From contig JAQFVV010000030.1 of assembly GCA_028023455.1 (NCBI GenBank), positions 5,848,501 through 5,912,500 on the forward strand: 64,000 bases of DNA, in the 5' to 3' direction. This stretch comes from Epiperipatus broadwayi. Its lineage: Eukaryota; Onychophora; Udeonychophora; Euonychophora; Peripatidae. The notes beneath the pieces are model-generated. The model was not told the DNA's origin. It worked only from the letters and a program-made list of their open reading frames with translations, and searched no databases. Below, one piece after another: positions 1 through 11,474 of the stretch. Made by a program: the position numbers and the translations under genes. Within the stretch, counting starts at the first letter, position 1. Each line of letters starts with the position of its first letter.

Positions 1-39
1 ATTTCAATAATAAAAACACATATTTTTATGAGTGTAAAA

Positions 40-107
40 GATTGTGATCTGGGTCAACTAATGAGTACTGGTTCAGCATGAAATGTGCACCTTGGGAATC
101 ATAGATC
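40..107 (+). ncRNA. Hammerhead ribozyme motif, family A2 (damaged)
   Basis: Type I hammerhead layout. Stem I 5' strand lies near 40-57 and the core at 58-65 reads CTAATGAG, so G5 is changed to A. Stem II is tactg/gtt/cagca, followed by TGAAA, a short stem III and the stem I 3' strand TTGGG...ATCATAGATC. The core mutation predicts an inactive ribozyme. The repeat continues to about 125. Confidence 0.7.
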
Positions 108-1194
108 TTTTTTACACGTCTAGATAATGCAACTACCTTGATTTTTATGAAATTATTTATTTTATGTTTGTGCACAAGACAGTGGAACTGAATATTCTCA
201 AAATAAGATTAATCTGAATTAAATTTTCTATGCAGAATTTGAGATTTGTGCTTAAACACTGTTTGAAGATGACTGATCTAATAGATGCAATATTAATCAC
301 TGCAGAAGAATAATTACATGTAGAATAACTTGCAGTAGTATTGAATATGAAATAAGTAATGGTGAGGAGCATTGGGGTATGACCAACAGAAAATAAGAAA
401 TCAACAATTTATAATGAACCATTTATTTGCATTAGTGAATGTGTCCAGAGATTTTTAATTTTTATTTAATTCTTCTTGTTTTTTTGTTAAAATGTGCAAA
501 ATGATGAGTTGCCTGGAAGGCTAGTGGTAGTTGGTCACAACAGTAAAAAAAACCCCAACTAAGTCTCATTTTACTTTTCTTAGCCAGAAAAATCCTTAGG
601 TTTGTAATCTGTTACTATATTTACCATTAACAGCTACTTATCTATACAGTGAGGCAACTACTTATTAAGGTGTGTTGATAAATTTACATTCCATGCAGTG
701 TTTGGAAAACACATTGCAACTGGTATTAAGAACATTTTTCATCAAGTTTAATAATATAACATTTCTGAAATAGCATAAGCGATTTTCATATTTTATTTTA
801 TGAAGACGAACCACACATCTGTGTGTGGTTTTACATTTACAAGTTCAATTACAGAATTATTATATATCCACATCAAGCAAAAGTTAAATTAATTACTCAA
901 TAAGCAGATTAATTATTCAGTAAAAAAACAAACAAAAAAAGTTATTCGCATGCTGAATTTTTTTTCTACTTTTTCTTTCTAACTAAACAGAAAGTAATTG
1001 AAGCTTGCAATAAGTTATATCATGCTTACAACCTTATAACAACCATCCATCAGCCCAGATATAAGACCAAACTCTCAGACCATAGATACATGAGAAACAC
1101 CATGTGACAATCCAACTTCATATACACATTATTTCTAGAGAAACCCTAACCATCACATGATCATTATCTCTTATACAAGCACATAATTGTTATT

Positions 1195-1292
1195 AAACAA
1201 GGCAAAACTCTCCATACAGTAGTGCCATCCTGTGCCTTACTCTGGTTGGCACAGGGGGACACTAGTGTATGGAGAGTTTTGCCTTGTTTAGA
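1195..1292. repeat. Short palindrome from HHR-B family ends
   Basis: The two outer ends of an HHR-B foldback face each other (aggcaaaactctccatacag ... its reverse complement) with almost all of the interior missing. This is a deletion derivative that keeps only about 40 bp of each terminus and no ribozyme. Confidence 0.75.
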
Positions 1293-1402
1293 AACCCAAC
1301 TTTAATTTCTTATTTTTTATATATTTTTTCTTATTTTTTAATTAATTACAATTCTACCACACATTACCAAAATGTATGATCAAAGATGTGAAAAGGATAA
1401 AT

Positions 1403-1463
1403 GATTCCCAAGATGCATATTCCATGCGGAACCAGCACTCACCAATTGGCCCAGATCACAATC
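1403..1463 (-). ncRNA. Hammerhead ribozyme motif, family A2 (decayed)
   Basis: On the minus strand the stem I halves (GTGATC... and TTGGGAATC) and stem II (TGCTG/gtt/ccgca) remain. The core reads TTGGTGAG instead of CTGATGAG, and GAAA has become GGAA. It is recognisable only by homology to the better copies and is predicted inactive. Confidence 0.6.
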
Positions 1464-1702
1464 TCTTACACATATCTTCATATTTGTTCAATATATATCT
1501 AGATAGGAAATTACTATTGTTTAATTGTCAGGTTTCAAATTTTCTGCAGTACAACATTAATATAAGCCACTTAATTAAAATATATTTGCACTAGAGTGTT
1601 TTATATTAATGTAGGGCTGCCAAAAATTTGAAATCTGTCAATTAAACAATAGTAATTTGCTATCTCGATATATATTGAACAAATATAAAGATATGTATAA
1701 GA

Positions 1703-1770
1703 GATTGTGATCTGAATCAACTGATGAGTGATGTTTCAGCACAAAATGTGCATCTTGGGAATTATTTATC
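1703..1770 (+). ncRNA. Hammerhead ribozyme motif, family A2 (partly intact)
   Basis: The core CTGATGAG at 1721-1728 is intact and stem III ATG/tg/CAT with the AUC cleavage triplet is present. The second core block reads CAAAA rather than TGAAA, so G12 is lost. Stem I is formed from gattgtgat and the 3' strand ending attatttatc. Confidence 0.68.
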
Positions 1771-2039
1771 ATTTTCACATCTTCGATCATATGTTTCAAT
1801 AATATGTGTGATAGAATTTTAATTAATAAAAAAAGAAATATGGTTAGGGTTTCTCTAGAAATAATATGTGTATGAAGTTGAATTGTCATGTGCTGTATGA
1901 ATTGCTTGACCAAGTGTGTGTTTCTAATGCATCTGTGGTCTGACTTCTGGGCTGACAGATGGATAACTCATTGGAAGCTTTAGTTAATTGCTGTTCAGTT
2001 ACACATAATCTGAGTTATTTACTTGTTTTTTTTTTTTTT

Positions 2040-3479
2040 CTGTAAAAATTGTCAGCATCTGCTAATCATAACTCAAAATAAGTTTAACTACTTAAATAAA
2101 TTCAAAATAAATAATACTGAAAATAATCTTTAAAGATGCATTTAATTAATCTATGGAAATAATTATTTACATCATAATAATATACTGTTTTCTCAACTTT
2201 ACCTCTATGCTGAAAAAATAATTGATTTATATACAAGATTATATAACAATATATCTTATTAAATACTTTTACTAAAAATAAAATTGTGGAAAGGGAAAGG
2301 TAGTGCAATAGATTGAGACCTGAAGAAGGCTGTGAGGAACAGTTGAAACTGTTATTATATTAATAAAAATTATTTGCTTAAAGGTGTAAAAAGACTGATT
2401 GTTTAATAAGATATATTATTGTAAATGAATAAGCAAAATTACTGAAAAAGAAGAATGAAGAAGTATATATAGATTTATAAGATTATATAATAGAGGTCTT
2501 TTTTGGATTTTGATATAAGATTAATTCTCTGTGAGTAAATGAAGTATTGCTATCTAATGTCACCCCATGACTCAAGTTTATACATAAATGGCAGTGGAAT
2601 AGAAAAATAGAATAAAATATTGCATCTAATGCAGTATATAAAAATTATAAGCATACACAAATGTTACCAAGTACGGACTTACTTAAATTCTGTAACTGTA
2701 AATTTCTGAATAAATATTTAAGTTGTATAATGATTCCATCCATCTGTGACGTTAGAATCAAAAAAAGTGTTGTAAGAATTACGAATAAATATACTATTTA
2801 TTAATAAGCCTAAACTTTGATTTAGCAAAATCAAGTTACCTTAAGCTTCAAGCCAACAAGATTATTTTTTTCTATTATTTAGTTAATCATTATACTAATT
2901 TTCTGTTAGTCCTCTTTATATTTTGACAGACGTTTGGCTAGAATCAAATGTAAACTTTTGTTGTCATAATCAGTATCACTATCTAACTCCAGAAGAGAAA
3001 GAAAAAAGATAGGTCAGATATATTAGCTATTACCAAACCATTCTGCAAACATGATCACACGTCTTTTTCTCAGTCTGTCACATTTTAATAAAAAGTATTC
3101 TGACAATTCTAATATGTTTTCTTCTAACAAATAAATAAAGAAATAAATAAAAAACAACAATTATTATTAAAAACTAAGAACACTGAAATATTTGAATATT
3201 AGATCTATATAACACTGCAAGCAAATTGGCTTGGGTTCAAAATATTAAGATATTTTCGATTTTCATTATGTCGGCTTGATAATACAAAAAAGAGTGAAAG
3301 ACATCTGCTGGTTGAGAAGTGCATAAGATCAAAATCATCCAGATTCTTTAGATTAAGATCTAAAAGCTTCTCATTGATGAAAGCCATAAAATTGAACAAT
3401 TAGTACTTGTAATAAAAAAAGAGTCATATATCACATGACTCAATTTTTTAAGCTTGTAAATAAAAACAAAGAGCCTTTC
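2040..3479. other. AT-rich sequence without recognised gene
   Basis: No coding signature. A PLE-tail-like string CTGAAGAAGGCTGT...GAAAC lies at 2320-2350 and could be a very decayed hammerhead of the PLE type, but its flanks do not form a convincing stem I. The rest is unassigned AT-rich DNA. Confidence 0.5.
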
Positions 3480-3554
3480 TAATCACTCTAACAACTTTGC
3501 TGATATAATGCTAACAAGAGAAAGCATTTAAAATATCTTCATCAGAAACCACAC

Positions 3555-3608
3555 TCAGACCCTAGACCAATGGTTTCGTGCTTTGGCACTCCTCAGTGAA
3601 GCTCTAGG
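3555..3608 (-). ncRNA. Hammerhead ribozyme, family C (intact core)
   Basis: The minus strand reads CTGAGGA, stem II GTGC/caaa/GCAC with the canonical G10.1-C11.1 pair, then GAAAC, stem III ACC/att/GGT and the GUC cleavage triplet (cleavage predicted between 3565 and 3564). This is the most canonical catalytic core in the window. Stem I is eroded: the family-consensus CCTCA/TGAGG helix is weakened here to A-T plus G-U pairs. Confidence 0.8.
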
Positions 3609-3738
3609 TAGTTTCAGACAACATTTATCTAAGAGTTAACCATTGAATAGAAAATCTGAAATTTTCAGACACTCTATGGTTAACTCTTAGATAAATGCTG
3701 GCTTTGAGTTGGTATTTTTAGATTGTCTCTGAACCTAT

Positions 3739-3793
3739 CCTAGCACCTCACTGAGGAGTGCCAAAGCATGAAACCATTGGTCTGGGATTTGGG
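3739..3793 (+). ncRNA. Hammerhead ribozyme, family C (near intact)
   Basis: Stem I is cctagc..ctca with tggg..tttggg. The core is CTGAGGA, stem II is gTGC/caaa/GCAt with a G-U closing pair, then GAAA, stem III ACC/att/GGT and the GUC triplet. Core residues are all conserved. Stem I proximal pairing is four pairs including one G-U. Confidence 0.8.
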
Positions 3794-3885
3794 TGTGGTT
3801 TCTGATACAGATATTTTAAATGCTTTCTCTTGTTAGCATTTTATCAACAAAGCTTGTTAGAGCAATTAGCAAAGCTCTTTGTTAA

Positions 3886-5021
3886 TACTTATAATATATA
3901 AATAATTATTTATTCATTATTATTTATAAATTATTATGTAATTTTATTGAATCAATATTTGAGAAAACAAAATAAAATACTTGCCATGCAAAATATAATA
4001 TATATTATTTTCTTGAATATTTGTATCATCTTTGTATTTTAGTTTTTATGCAAATTTCAGTTCAATAGATAAAACAGCTAAGGGAGAGAATCATTCTTGA
4101 CTTGCATGATTTCACATTAACATGACCAGAAAGTACATGGCAAAATATTTAAGTATGCACATTATGCATAATTGAAAAATCTATGCCACCATACACCCAG
4201 TGCTTCTACAATTATTTATTTCACACATGATAGTCATTGTAGGTTAAATTAGAGTTTTGACAAATATATATATGGTTATGTTTAGCAAGTGATAAAACAT
4301 TTTTTTAAATTTTTGCAGAAAATGTAGATCGTGCAGCCACAGGACCTTAATAAGTCTGGGGGCCTTATGAAGTCACTCTGTTCTTGAGCCAGCTTTGGGC
4401 AGAGACTTGTTTAGAAATATATATAGGACAGTGCTTGATAGGGATTTAATAAGCACTGTTATATAGCATCTAAGTGGAGAATTGAGAAATTTCTCCCATT
4501 CCCCATACAACACTCTATTCATCTTTCCATATTATATATTTTACAAATAAATTTTATACCACTCATTTCTTAAATCATATTTTCAGTGCAAATTCTTATC
4601 CTGGTTTTGCCTTCTTTCATTGGTATCAAAGTTTTGTCTTTGCATCAGTTAATATTAAGCTCATTTTAGAATGAAATATATTTCTTTTATTTTATATATA
4701 ATTTAATATTTGACTAAGTTTACAAGCGCTATGTTTTAGCTTGTAATAAAATAATCATTTCCTCACAAGCGCCGTTAAACAGAGATATTCAATCTGCAAG
4801 GATACTCTCGCCCCAGACACAACATAGAGACTTTTAGGAAATAAGAGCGGCTGTCTTAATTCCAGAACTCAAATGTAATTATATGAGCCAATTTTAAGTG
4901 TGTAGAAGTGAGAGCGTAAATTTATAAATCATTCTCTTTAAATCCATTACTACTTATTTTTAATAATCTTATTAACACTTCTGGAATTTTTAAATTTACT
5001 TTGTTCCCAATATTAAACGAT
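3886..5021. other. Unassigned AT-rich DNA
   Basis: No recognisable coding, RNA or transposon signature on either strand. It includes simple poly-T and AT runs. Confidence 0.5.
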
Positions 5022-5223
5022 GTTAAATGTAAAGTTTTTTTTAAATATTAATTTCCATAATTTTATCCCCCCCCCCCCCCACAATATTATCTTTCCCTTT
5101 CTCGCATCTCTCATAATTAAGACTTAAATGTAAAGTTTTTTTCAAATATTAATTTCCATAATTTTATCCCCCCCCCCCCACACAATATTATCTTTTCCTT
5201 TCTCGCATCTCTCATAATTAAGA
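5022..5223. repeat. Two-copy tandem duplication with poly-C tracts
   Basis: Two head-to-tail copies of about 100 bp (5022-5123 and 5124-5223) differ at only a few bases. Each starts ttaaatgtaaag and contains a run of about 11-14 C residues followed by caatattatct. The copies are nearly identical, so the duplication is recent compared with the decayed surroundings. Confidence 0.9.
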
Positions 5224-6789
5224 CTTATATTCTCTACATATTTATTCAATTTTTTTTATTTATAAAAACAGGGTAAAGGTTCTATCTAATAACTTTATAT
5301 ATTGTAAATTTTTCTAACCCACCATTGTTCATTATCCTCCCCTCATAATGCAGTCAGACATACTTTTTACTAATCTATTTTCATTCATATATTATCTAAT
5401 ACTTTGCAAACTTTCGAAATTTGTTTTTAATTCACATCATTAAAATAAAATGCCATCTATTTTTTTAAAATAGTCTCATTTGTCGTCCACAAGGAATTAC
5501 GTTTTAGCACCCAATGTATATCAACCTCTTCCATTAAAATTCAAGTAGATACGGCATTACTACTTTTTTGTAAATTATTCAACAAATCTCATGTTTATTG
5601 CATGAGAAAGTGCCAAATTCTTAATATTCCCATTTTATTTTTTATCTCAATTCGAATTTCCAACCGTCCGCGTAATTACTCGTTTTTTACTCTTTCAACG
5701 AAATACCTATATTCCGCCACTAAAAGTGACCTCTGCCAACGTTATCGTTAACTAATATAAGAAAGCAATGCAAAAACAGTAATCGAATAATCAACGAAAT
5801 TATAAATTTATTTAGACGCTTAACTTCAAAGGCAAAAGTTAAAACTAACATCTGACAATAAAGAATAGGAAGAAAAAAGTTAAAGAATAAAAGTTTAATT
5901 CTAAGATGTAAAAATGGAGACACTTTTAAAAATAAATATGTTAATAAAAATAAATTATTGGTCTTTTTTTAAAAAAGGAAAAAAAGTTGAATTCATTACA
6001 TTCTTCTCAGCAGTTTAAGACTACTAAAAATAAACTTAAAGATGATAGAATGAGATGATAATTTATTGTGTCATGTCTTCTTGGAACAACATTTTAAGAA
6101 GCTGATTTCAAGAGGAGGGAAAATTAATTCTTGAATAAGTAATAAGAAAAATATTTATGACTGATAATTTGATCTTAAATGATTTTGTTAATAAAAAATA
6201 TAGAACGTAATTCAGTTTTTTATATAAGAAATTTAAAAAACTTATTGTTGATTATGGTATCTTTATTTAAGTGTACATGTATGCGTATATATAATTACGT
6301 AGAGTTTATAACACTATAACTTTATAAATAAATATTAATTACATTTGAACTATTTTGGTCTCAGCGGTCAGGACCAATGTTGATAATTACGTTTTGATCT
6401 TTCTTTATCAAATAACATATAAATTATCACATAAGAGAACAACTAGTCTTGAAAGAAATTGTTAAATTTTTGAGGTGATGGCTTTGTTATCTGGCTTGTC
6501 CAAATCCCAGTTTTCCCGGATTTATCCCGGTGATCCGACATGTTCTTTCGAGACAATTAATTATCCCCGTTTTCTTAACCACTCATTTTTACTTTTATTA
6601 TTAACTTTTAATTTTAACCTTATATTTATTTTTTATTTTTTATAAATTAATATTTATTCATTTAATATTTTATAATTATTTTTTTTGGCTGGCTAATCAG
6701 TAATATTCTCCAAATGGAGGTGGCTCCACCTTAATTTGGGATTAAACCACTAAGCATCACATGGACACTATTTCTTATGCTAGCACATT
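5224..6789. other. Unassigned AT-rich DNA
   Basis: No supported gene or repeat. Short open frames here are low-complexity. Confidence 0.5.
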
Positions 6790-7010
6790 ACTGTTATTAA
6801 AACAGGTAAAACTCTCCACACAGTAGTGCCACTCAGAGTCAACCAGAGTAATCAATGGATGCCAGAAGACAATCCAGAAACTAGTCTGGGGATATTGGAT
6901 GAGTAGGCACTAGATAGGGATTTTATGCACAAGCCTTCTGGCATCCATTGATTACTCTGGTTGGCACTGAGTGGCACTACTGTATAGAGAGTTTTGCCTG
7001 TTTTAATAAA
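6790..7010. repeat. HHR-B foldback fragment
   Basis: An inverted repeat with ends aaaacaggtaaaactctcca and the complementary ...gagagttttgcctgtttt. The right arm keeps the hammerhead 3' half (gaaactagtctggggatatt, 6877-6897) but the CTGATGA block is deleted, so no functional ribozyme remains. Confidence 0.8.
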
Positions 7011-7780
7011 TATAATATCAAAAATGCAAAATATTTATTGAAGAAAAATCTAGTTAGACTAGATATCAAAGCATATAGTTTGCCTTTCTTTATAACAAAT
7101 TTTATTTACAATATCTTAATAATTCAATAGACTACTATATAAAACTTTATGTAGCAAACATTGATCAAGCATATATACATATTAATTAAACGAAAATGAA
7201 ACACAAATAAATATTACAGCAAAATAGAGGAAATGGTAGCTTAGAGACATTTATATTAATAGTTGTGAATATATTTATTCTCAGCTCAATCGATAAATCA
7301 AGTCTAAATTCTCCCCTCTCCAAAAATTTAATAAAATTTAGATCCAAATTACATATAATGGAACTGCCATATCCACTACCTTTAGTTTTATGTTCCTACC
7401 AGATAACATAAATTAGGCAGATAATAGCTTGTGCTATGTTTTCAATATTATGTACTATTCTCTCCTGCACAAATACATAAAAGAATAAGTAGCCAATCAC
7501 AAGAAAATGCAACATAGGCATATGTGAACAAGGGTCTATAAACTTGAAATATATTTTCACACACCTCAAATGGTTTTTGATGAATTTTTTCCAAACCCTT
7601 AATATATTAAAAATCTTAATTTCAGTTTAAATCATTTTTCCAAACAATTTGGTAACAGTTTATTCAAGAACAAAAGTCAATTTAAGCAATTTTCAAAATT
7701 ATTAATTATAATATTAACCTTTCATATCATCAATACAAAGGTTTTCCAGCAGAACTCATTAGAGACATGTTTCCTTAAAT

Positions 7781-8996
7781 CAGTGGTCTTCAACCTTTTC
7801 ACACCTGCGGCCTGACAAAAATAAGGATAAGATTTCACGGACCGGCAGAAGTTTACAGATAAATTTTCTTAAAGATGTAACCTGCTTAGCCTTAGATAAG
7901 CATAATTGTTATAACTGACCAAAACAGCACACTAGTTATTGTGTATTGTAATGGTGTTGCTTACCTTCACATGCTGAACACATAAAACAGTACAATAACA
8001 ATCATTCTCATTAATGTGCTTGCATTTCTATGTTTATTATTTCACTGTTAAAACATTCAAGAATAAAATGTTATTCACCTGAATGTTGGGAAATATCATA
8101 GCTAGTGTAATTACATGGCAATGATTATGATAAATGTATTTAATGTTAAATATACAATATGTTTATATATATATGGAGGTTGTCTTTTGATAGTAGTAAG
8201 GGCAAAATAGAAATCGCGTAATTAATCACAGTACAGTCAAAAAAAATTTGCCGTATTTTAAATCTGAAAAAATAAAACGAAACGTGTAAAAGTCTGAATT
8301 TTGATGTTTTTGTAATTTTTTTTGTGCTGGTGTGTTGAAAGTATCAAAAAATGTAATTAATAGGAAAAGTTTTTTTTTAAAAATGATAAAATAGATATCG
8401 CGTAATAGAAATAAAGCCAAAAAAAAAAATCGCAAAGTTATTTTTTGTTTGTTTTTATTTTTAAAAAAAGGTTAACAGAAATTGGTTTTAAAAATAAAAG
8501 TTTTAGTATATTAGCAGTATACAAATAAAACCAAAAAATATCGCCTTATAGGCCAAAAAAAAAGTGGGCGTATTTTTAAACAAAAAGAAAAAGAAAATGA
8601 AACTTGAAAAAGTCAAAACTTTTGATCTTGTTTTAACACCTAAACAATGCCAACTAGCGACCGTGATTGGCTATCAAAAGACAATTGGAGTTTGTATAAT
8701 AAAAAACTTTTTTTTTTTAAATTTTGAATTTTTTTAGAAAAATAATAAATTTAATTCTATCTCTCCATAAACATCTATGATAAATTGAAAAAACAAATTA
8801 ATTTATGTATGATTAGATTTTGTTTTTGTTCTGTTTCTTATTTTTTAACAGGGTAAAAATGTAATGAAAAAATAAATAAAAACAGTTTATATTAATTAAA
8901 ACTTTAAAATCTTATTATTTTGTTATTACTAACTTTCTTGCCAGTCTAGTATGACCCGGCAGAAAACTTCTGCGGCCCGGTGGTTGAAGACCACTG
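7781..8996. mobile_element. hAT-type MITE with 8-bp target duplication
   Basis: Terminal inverted repeats CAGTGGTCTTCAACC and GGTTGAAGACCACTG bound the element. It is flanked by a perfect 8-bp duplication CCTTAAAT (7773-7780 and 8997-9004). An 8-bp duplication with CAGTGG-type ends is diagnostic of the hAT superfamily. There is no transposase frame, so it is non-autonomous. It was later invaded by another MITE at 8179-8685. A related copy without that insertion lies at 42924-43682. Confidence 0.92.
8179..8685. mobile_element. Nested MITE inside the hAT MITE
   Basis: About 507 bp with 15-bp inverted ends gttgtcttttgatag and ctatcaaaagacaat. It is flanked by a 5-bp duplication TGGAG (8174-8178 and 8686-8690). 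The related hAT MITE at 43349-43353 carries a single uninterrupted TGGAG, giving the empty site. The interior holds three diverged repeats marked by atcgc..taat and runs of A (near 8208, 8395 and 8538). I cannot assign a superfamily from the ends alone. Confidence 0.88.
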
Positions 8997-9499
8997 CCTT
9001 AAATCATGCTTGCTTACCCTTCTATTGAGATATTTCCCTATATTTAAAAAAGATATAGAAAAATAGCATACTTTTGAATATTTTTTTGATTTAAAAAATT
9101 CTAAAGAGGCCAATGTAATTGAATCATTTGACAAGGTCAAAGTATTTTTAGTCCTGCCTCCATGTCTTTGATGGATTTAGTTCTTTGTGATTGGTTTCCG
9201 CACTATTTGCAAGATTATTCTGATAAAATGTGTGGAATAACTAAAAAACTTCTTTTTTAACAAAGTTTATTAAAATTCATGATTATTTTTACATGATAAT
9301 TGTGTAACTATTATTTAATCCCAACAGAATACATGTATATACTTTGGTTTTATTTGTATATGTTTTATTTTTAAAAACAGACATTAATAAATTTGATTAT
9401 AATGTTAACAAATGAAAATATGGCTAGTAAAATGATCATGCCCTTTTTCAATGTCATTACCTGTCAGTATCAACACTATGTTAGAATTTTTTGTAATTT
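8997..9499. other. Unassigned AT-rich DNA
   Basis: Only the right hAT target duplication (8997-9004) is recognisable. Confidence 0.5.
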
Positions 9500-9690
9500 T
9501 CACTGATTATATATATGTATAGGAGATGGTAATCTGGACCAACTAATGAGTGCCGGTTTAGCATGAAATACATATATTGGTGATTATTTATCTTTTCTGT
9601 ATGTGTGTGGTCATGTGTATCAGTAATATGAAATAGTAGATAATAGACTTCAAAGTCTGAGTTCAAATCCCTATATTTAAAATCATAAAG
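9500..9690 (+). repeat. HHR-A1 repeat, partial monomer
   Basis: Contains the hammerhead region at 9525-9592 followed by the family-typical downstream segment and a box-B-like gagttcaaatccc near 9659. It lacks the upstream half of the about 475-bp monomer. Confidence 0.75.
9525..9592 (+). ncRNA. Hammerhead ribozyme motif, family A1 (one core change)
   Basis: Stem I gatggtaatc...accaa pairs with ttggt...gattatttatc. Stem II is tgccg/gtt/tagca with one mismatch. GAAA and stem III ATA/ca/TAT are intact. The core reads CTAATGAG, a G5-to-A change that should abolish cleavage. Confidence 0.72.
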
Positions 9691-9699
9691 CAATTTTAA

Positions 9700-10562
9700 T
9701 ATTTTAAAGCAGCATTTAATAGATTTTATCAGGGTTTAACATTTACTTATTTGCATTTTAAAAAGTTTAAAAATAAAAAGATTTTGTTGATTTTCTGAAG
9801 ACTGTTTCCCTGCAGATTGTTCAATGATGTTTTACTTCTTTTGTTCTTTTTCCAAACTCTTTTTTTTTCGATGTCTTCAAAGTTCAAATACAATTTTTTA
9901 GAATTTTTTTTATTTATTTGCAAATTTATAATGCTATCAAATCAAGTCCAATTTATTAAATTCTGACAAAAATGATGATTTAAAAATTACAAAAAGTCAA
10001 GAACAAGAACAATGTATTTGTCACAATATGAGAGGGTTAACTTAAGTATACAATGTTCTCAACCTTTTCCAACAAACAATTCACCTTCTGTCCAACATTG
10101 CACTTCAAATGACCTAAACATATTAAGTGACTTAGGCATTATTATATCTCTAAATATATTCATACATTTATATTTAAAGTTTAAATATTTTCACACCTTT
10201 ACAAATAACAAATATCCATTTTTCAAAAGATGTAGTTTTAAATATATGGATATTAATATAATTGATAATCCAAACTTTGAAAATTATCTATTAAGTATAA
10301 ATTAGTTTAGTCATATGAGTTTAAATAATACAAGGATTATGCAAGTATTAAAAAAAAATAGTGATTAAGATAAAGGATATATTCAATGTTAAATAGTTGA
10401 AAATTATATAACTAAATTATATAGAATTTAATAATTTCACATTTGATAAGTGATTGTCAACATTTAACTTTCCAATTATATTAATATCTAAATATTTAAA
10501 TCTTTAATAATTAAAAATTAATGTTTTTATTTTATTTATAAAGATGTGAATTATTAATTACT
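9700..10562. other. Unassigned AT-rich DNA
   Basis: A 97-codon frame at 10012-10305 (plus strand) has no recognisable domain and an AT-driven composition (N, I, F, L, S rich). I do not call it a gene. Confidence 0.45.
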
Positions 10563-10993
10563 ATGTATAAGTGTTTTACAAGTTCTTACTTATGGATCTG
10601 AGACATGGACACTTAATAGAAGAGCAATACAGAGTCTTCAGACCACTCAAATAAGTATGGAGAGATGCATTTTAGGAGTAACAAGAAGAGATCAAAAACA
10701 CAATATATGGGTAAGATAATAAACAGCTGTTACCGATCTCATTGAAAAAATTAAAAGATTGAAGTGGAGTTGGGATGGACATATTGCTAGAAGAGATGAT
10801 AGTAGATGGACAATTGAAATCTTAAACCGGGTTTCAAGAGATTGTAAAAGACCCAGAAGGAGACCACATGCAAGATGAATGGATGAAATAAGAAAGTGTG
10901 CAGGGGTGATACGAAGAAGAGAAGCTAAACATTGGAGGTGGATTGAACTTGGAGAGACCTTCATCTTGCAGTGAATTGATGTTTGATGATGAT
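10563..10993 (+). mobile_element. RTE-clade LINE, ORF2 C-terminal end
   Basis: The reading frames give the RTE C-terminal block: YGSETWTLNRRAIQ, MERC.LGVTRRDQK.NIWV, SWDGHIARRD, WTIEILNRV, EIRKCAGVIRRREAK and RWIELGETFILQ. Stop codons interrupt it at several places. It ends in GATGATGAT, the simple-repeat 3' tail typical of RTE elements. It is 5'-truncated, as usual for LINE insertions. Confidence 0.88.
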
Positions 10994-11309
10994 AATTGCT
11001 TAGAAACTAACTTTCATAAAATGTATACTTTTTTTTTTTTAATGGTTTTATATACCTTCATTAACTGTAGCTAGTATGGAAAGATCTTTTAATTAATTAA
11101 AATAATAAAAAATATCTAAAGAAATTTATTTGGCTACAACCAGCTCATAAGATCTTGCAATGATAGTTATTGAGCACAAGAAAGCATCAAAATGAACCTG
11201 AAAAAAGTAATTAGTGGGTTTAGAAATATAAATGCAAGGAGGAAAACTTTCTAAATGGGTGAACTTATTAATTTGGATTTGTATGACAAATAATTCAAAA
11301 TTTTAATGT
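10994..11309. other. Unassigned AT-rich DNA
   Basis: Nothing recognised beyond a poly-T run at about 11029. Confidence 0.45.
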
Positions 11310-11414
11310 AAACAAAGCAAAGCAAAACTCCATATAGTAGTGCCACCTGTGCTAAACAAAGTAATCAATGGATGCCAGAAGGCTTGTGCATAAAATCCCG
11401 ATCCAATGCCTACT

Positions 11415-11474
11415 CATCCTATATCCCCAGACTAGTTTCTGGCTTGTGGCCTTCATCAGTGAGGAGCTTTGGAT
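11415..11474 (-). ncRNA. Hammerhead ribozyme, family B
   Basis: The minus strand reads stem I atccaa..tcctca, core CTGATGA, stem II GGC/cacaa/GCC, GAAAC, the self-complementary stem III ACTAGT, GUC triplet and stem I 3' tggggata. All core residues are conserved. The distal stem I pairing is weakened by tatagg in place of tattggat. The 10.1/11.1 position is A-A rather than G-C, a family trait. Confidence 0.78.

Larger units (their letters stand above)
1020..1975. repeat. Foldback repeat carrying two opposed HHR-A2 copies
   Basis: An imperfect inverted repeat centred near 1600. The stretch around 1100-1155 (containing ctctagaaataat in reverse) pairs with 1838-1895, and 1505-1545 pairs with 1622-1665. 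Each arm carries a hammerhead-like motif, one on each strand. Short open frames of 72 and 91 codons on opposite strands across the arms are mirror translations of this repeat, not genes. A fragment of the unrelated HHR-B family is inserted at 1195-1292. Confidence 0.75.
3480..3885. repeat. HHR-C foldback (inverted pair)
   Basis: A palindrome of about 400 bp centred near 3660. The left arm starts gctaacaagagaaagcattt near 3510 and the right arm ends with its complement near 3840. Each arm contains a hammerhead on its own strand (3555-3608 minus, 3739-3793 plus). A transcript of either strand would contain one active-sense ribozyme and one antisense copy, and could fold into a long hairpin that competes with ribozyme folding. 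The same family occurs at 25.3-26.3 kb. Confidence 0.8.

Noticed and set aside
1376-1913. Two open frames with similar peptides on opposite strands (72 and 91 codons)
   Set aside because: They are mirror translations of the two arms of an HHR-A2 foldback, not a conserved protein.
2318-2352. CTGAAGAAGGCTGT...GAAAC as an intact hammerhead
   Set aside because: Core blocks and a stem II exist, but flanking sequences do not pair as stem I; kept only as a possible PLE-tail relic.
10012-10305. 97-codon open frame
   Set aside because: No domain; N/I/F/S-rich as expected from AT-rich non-coding DNA.
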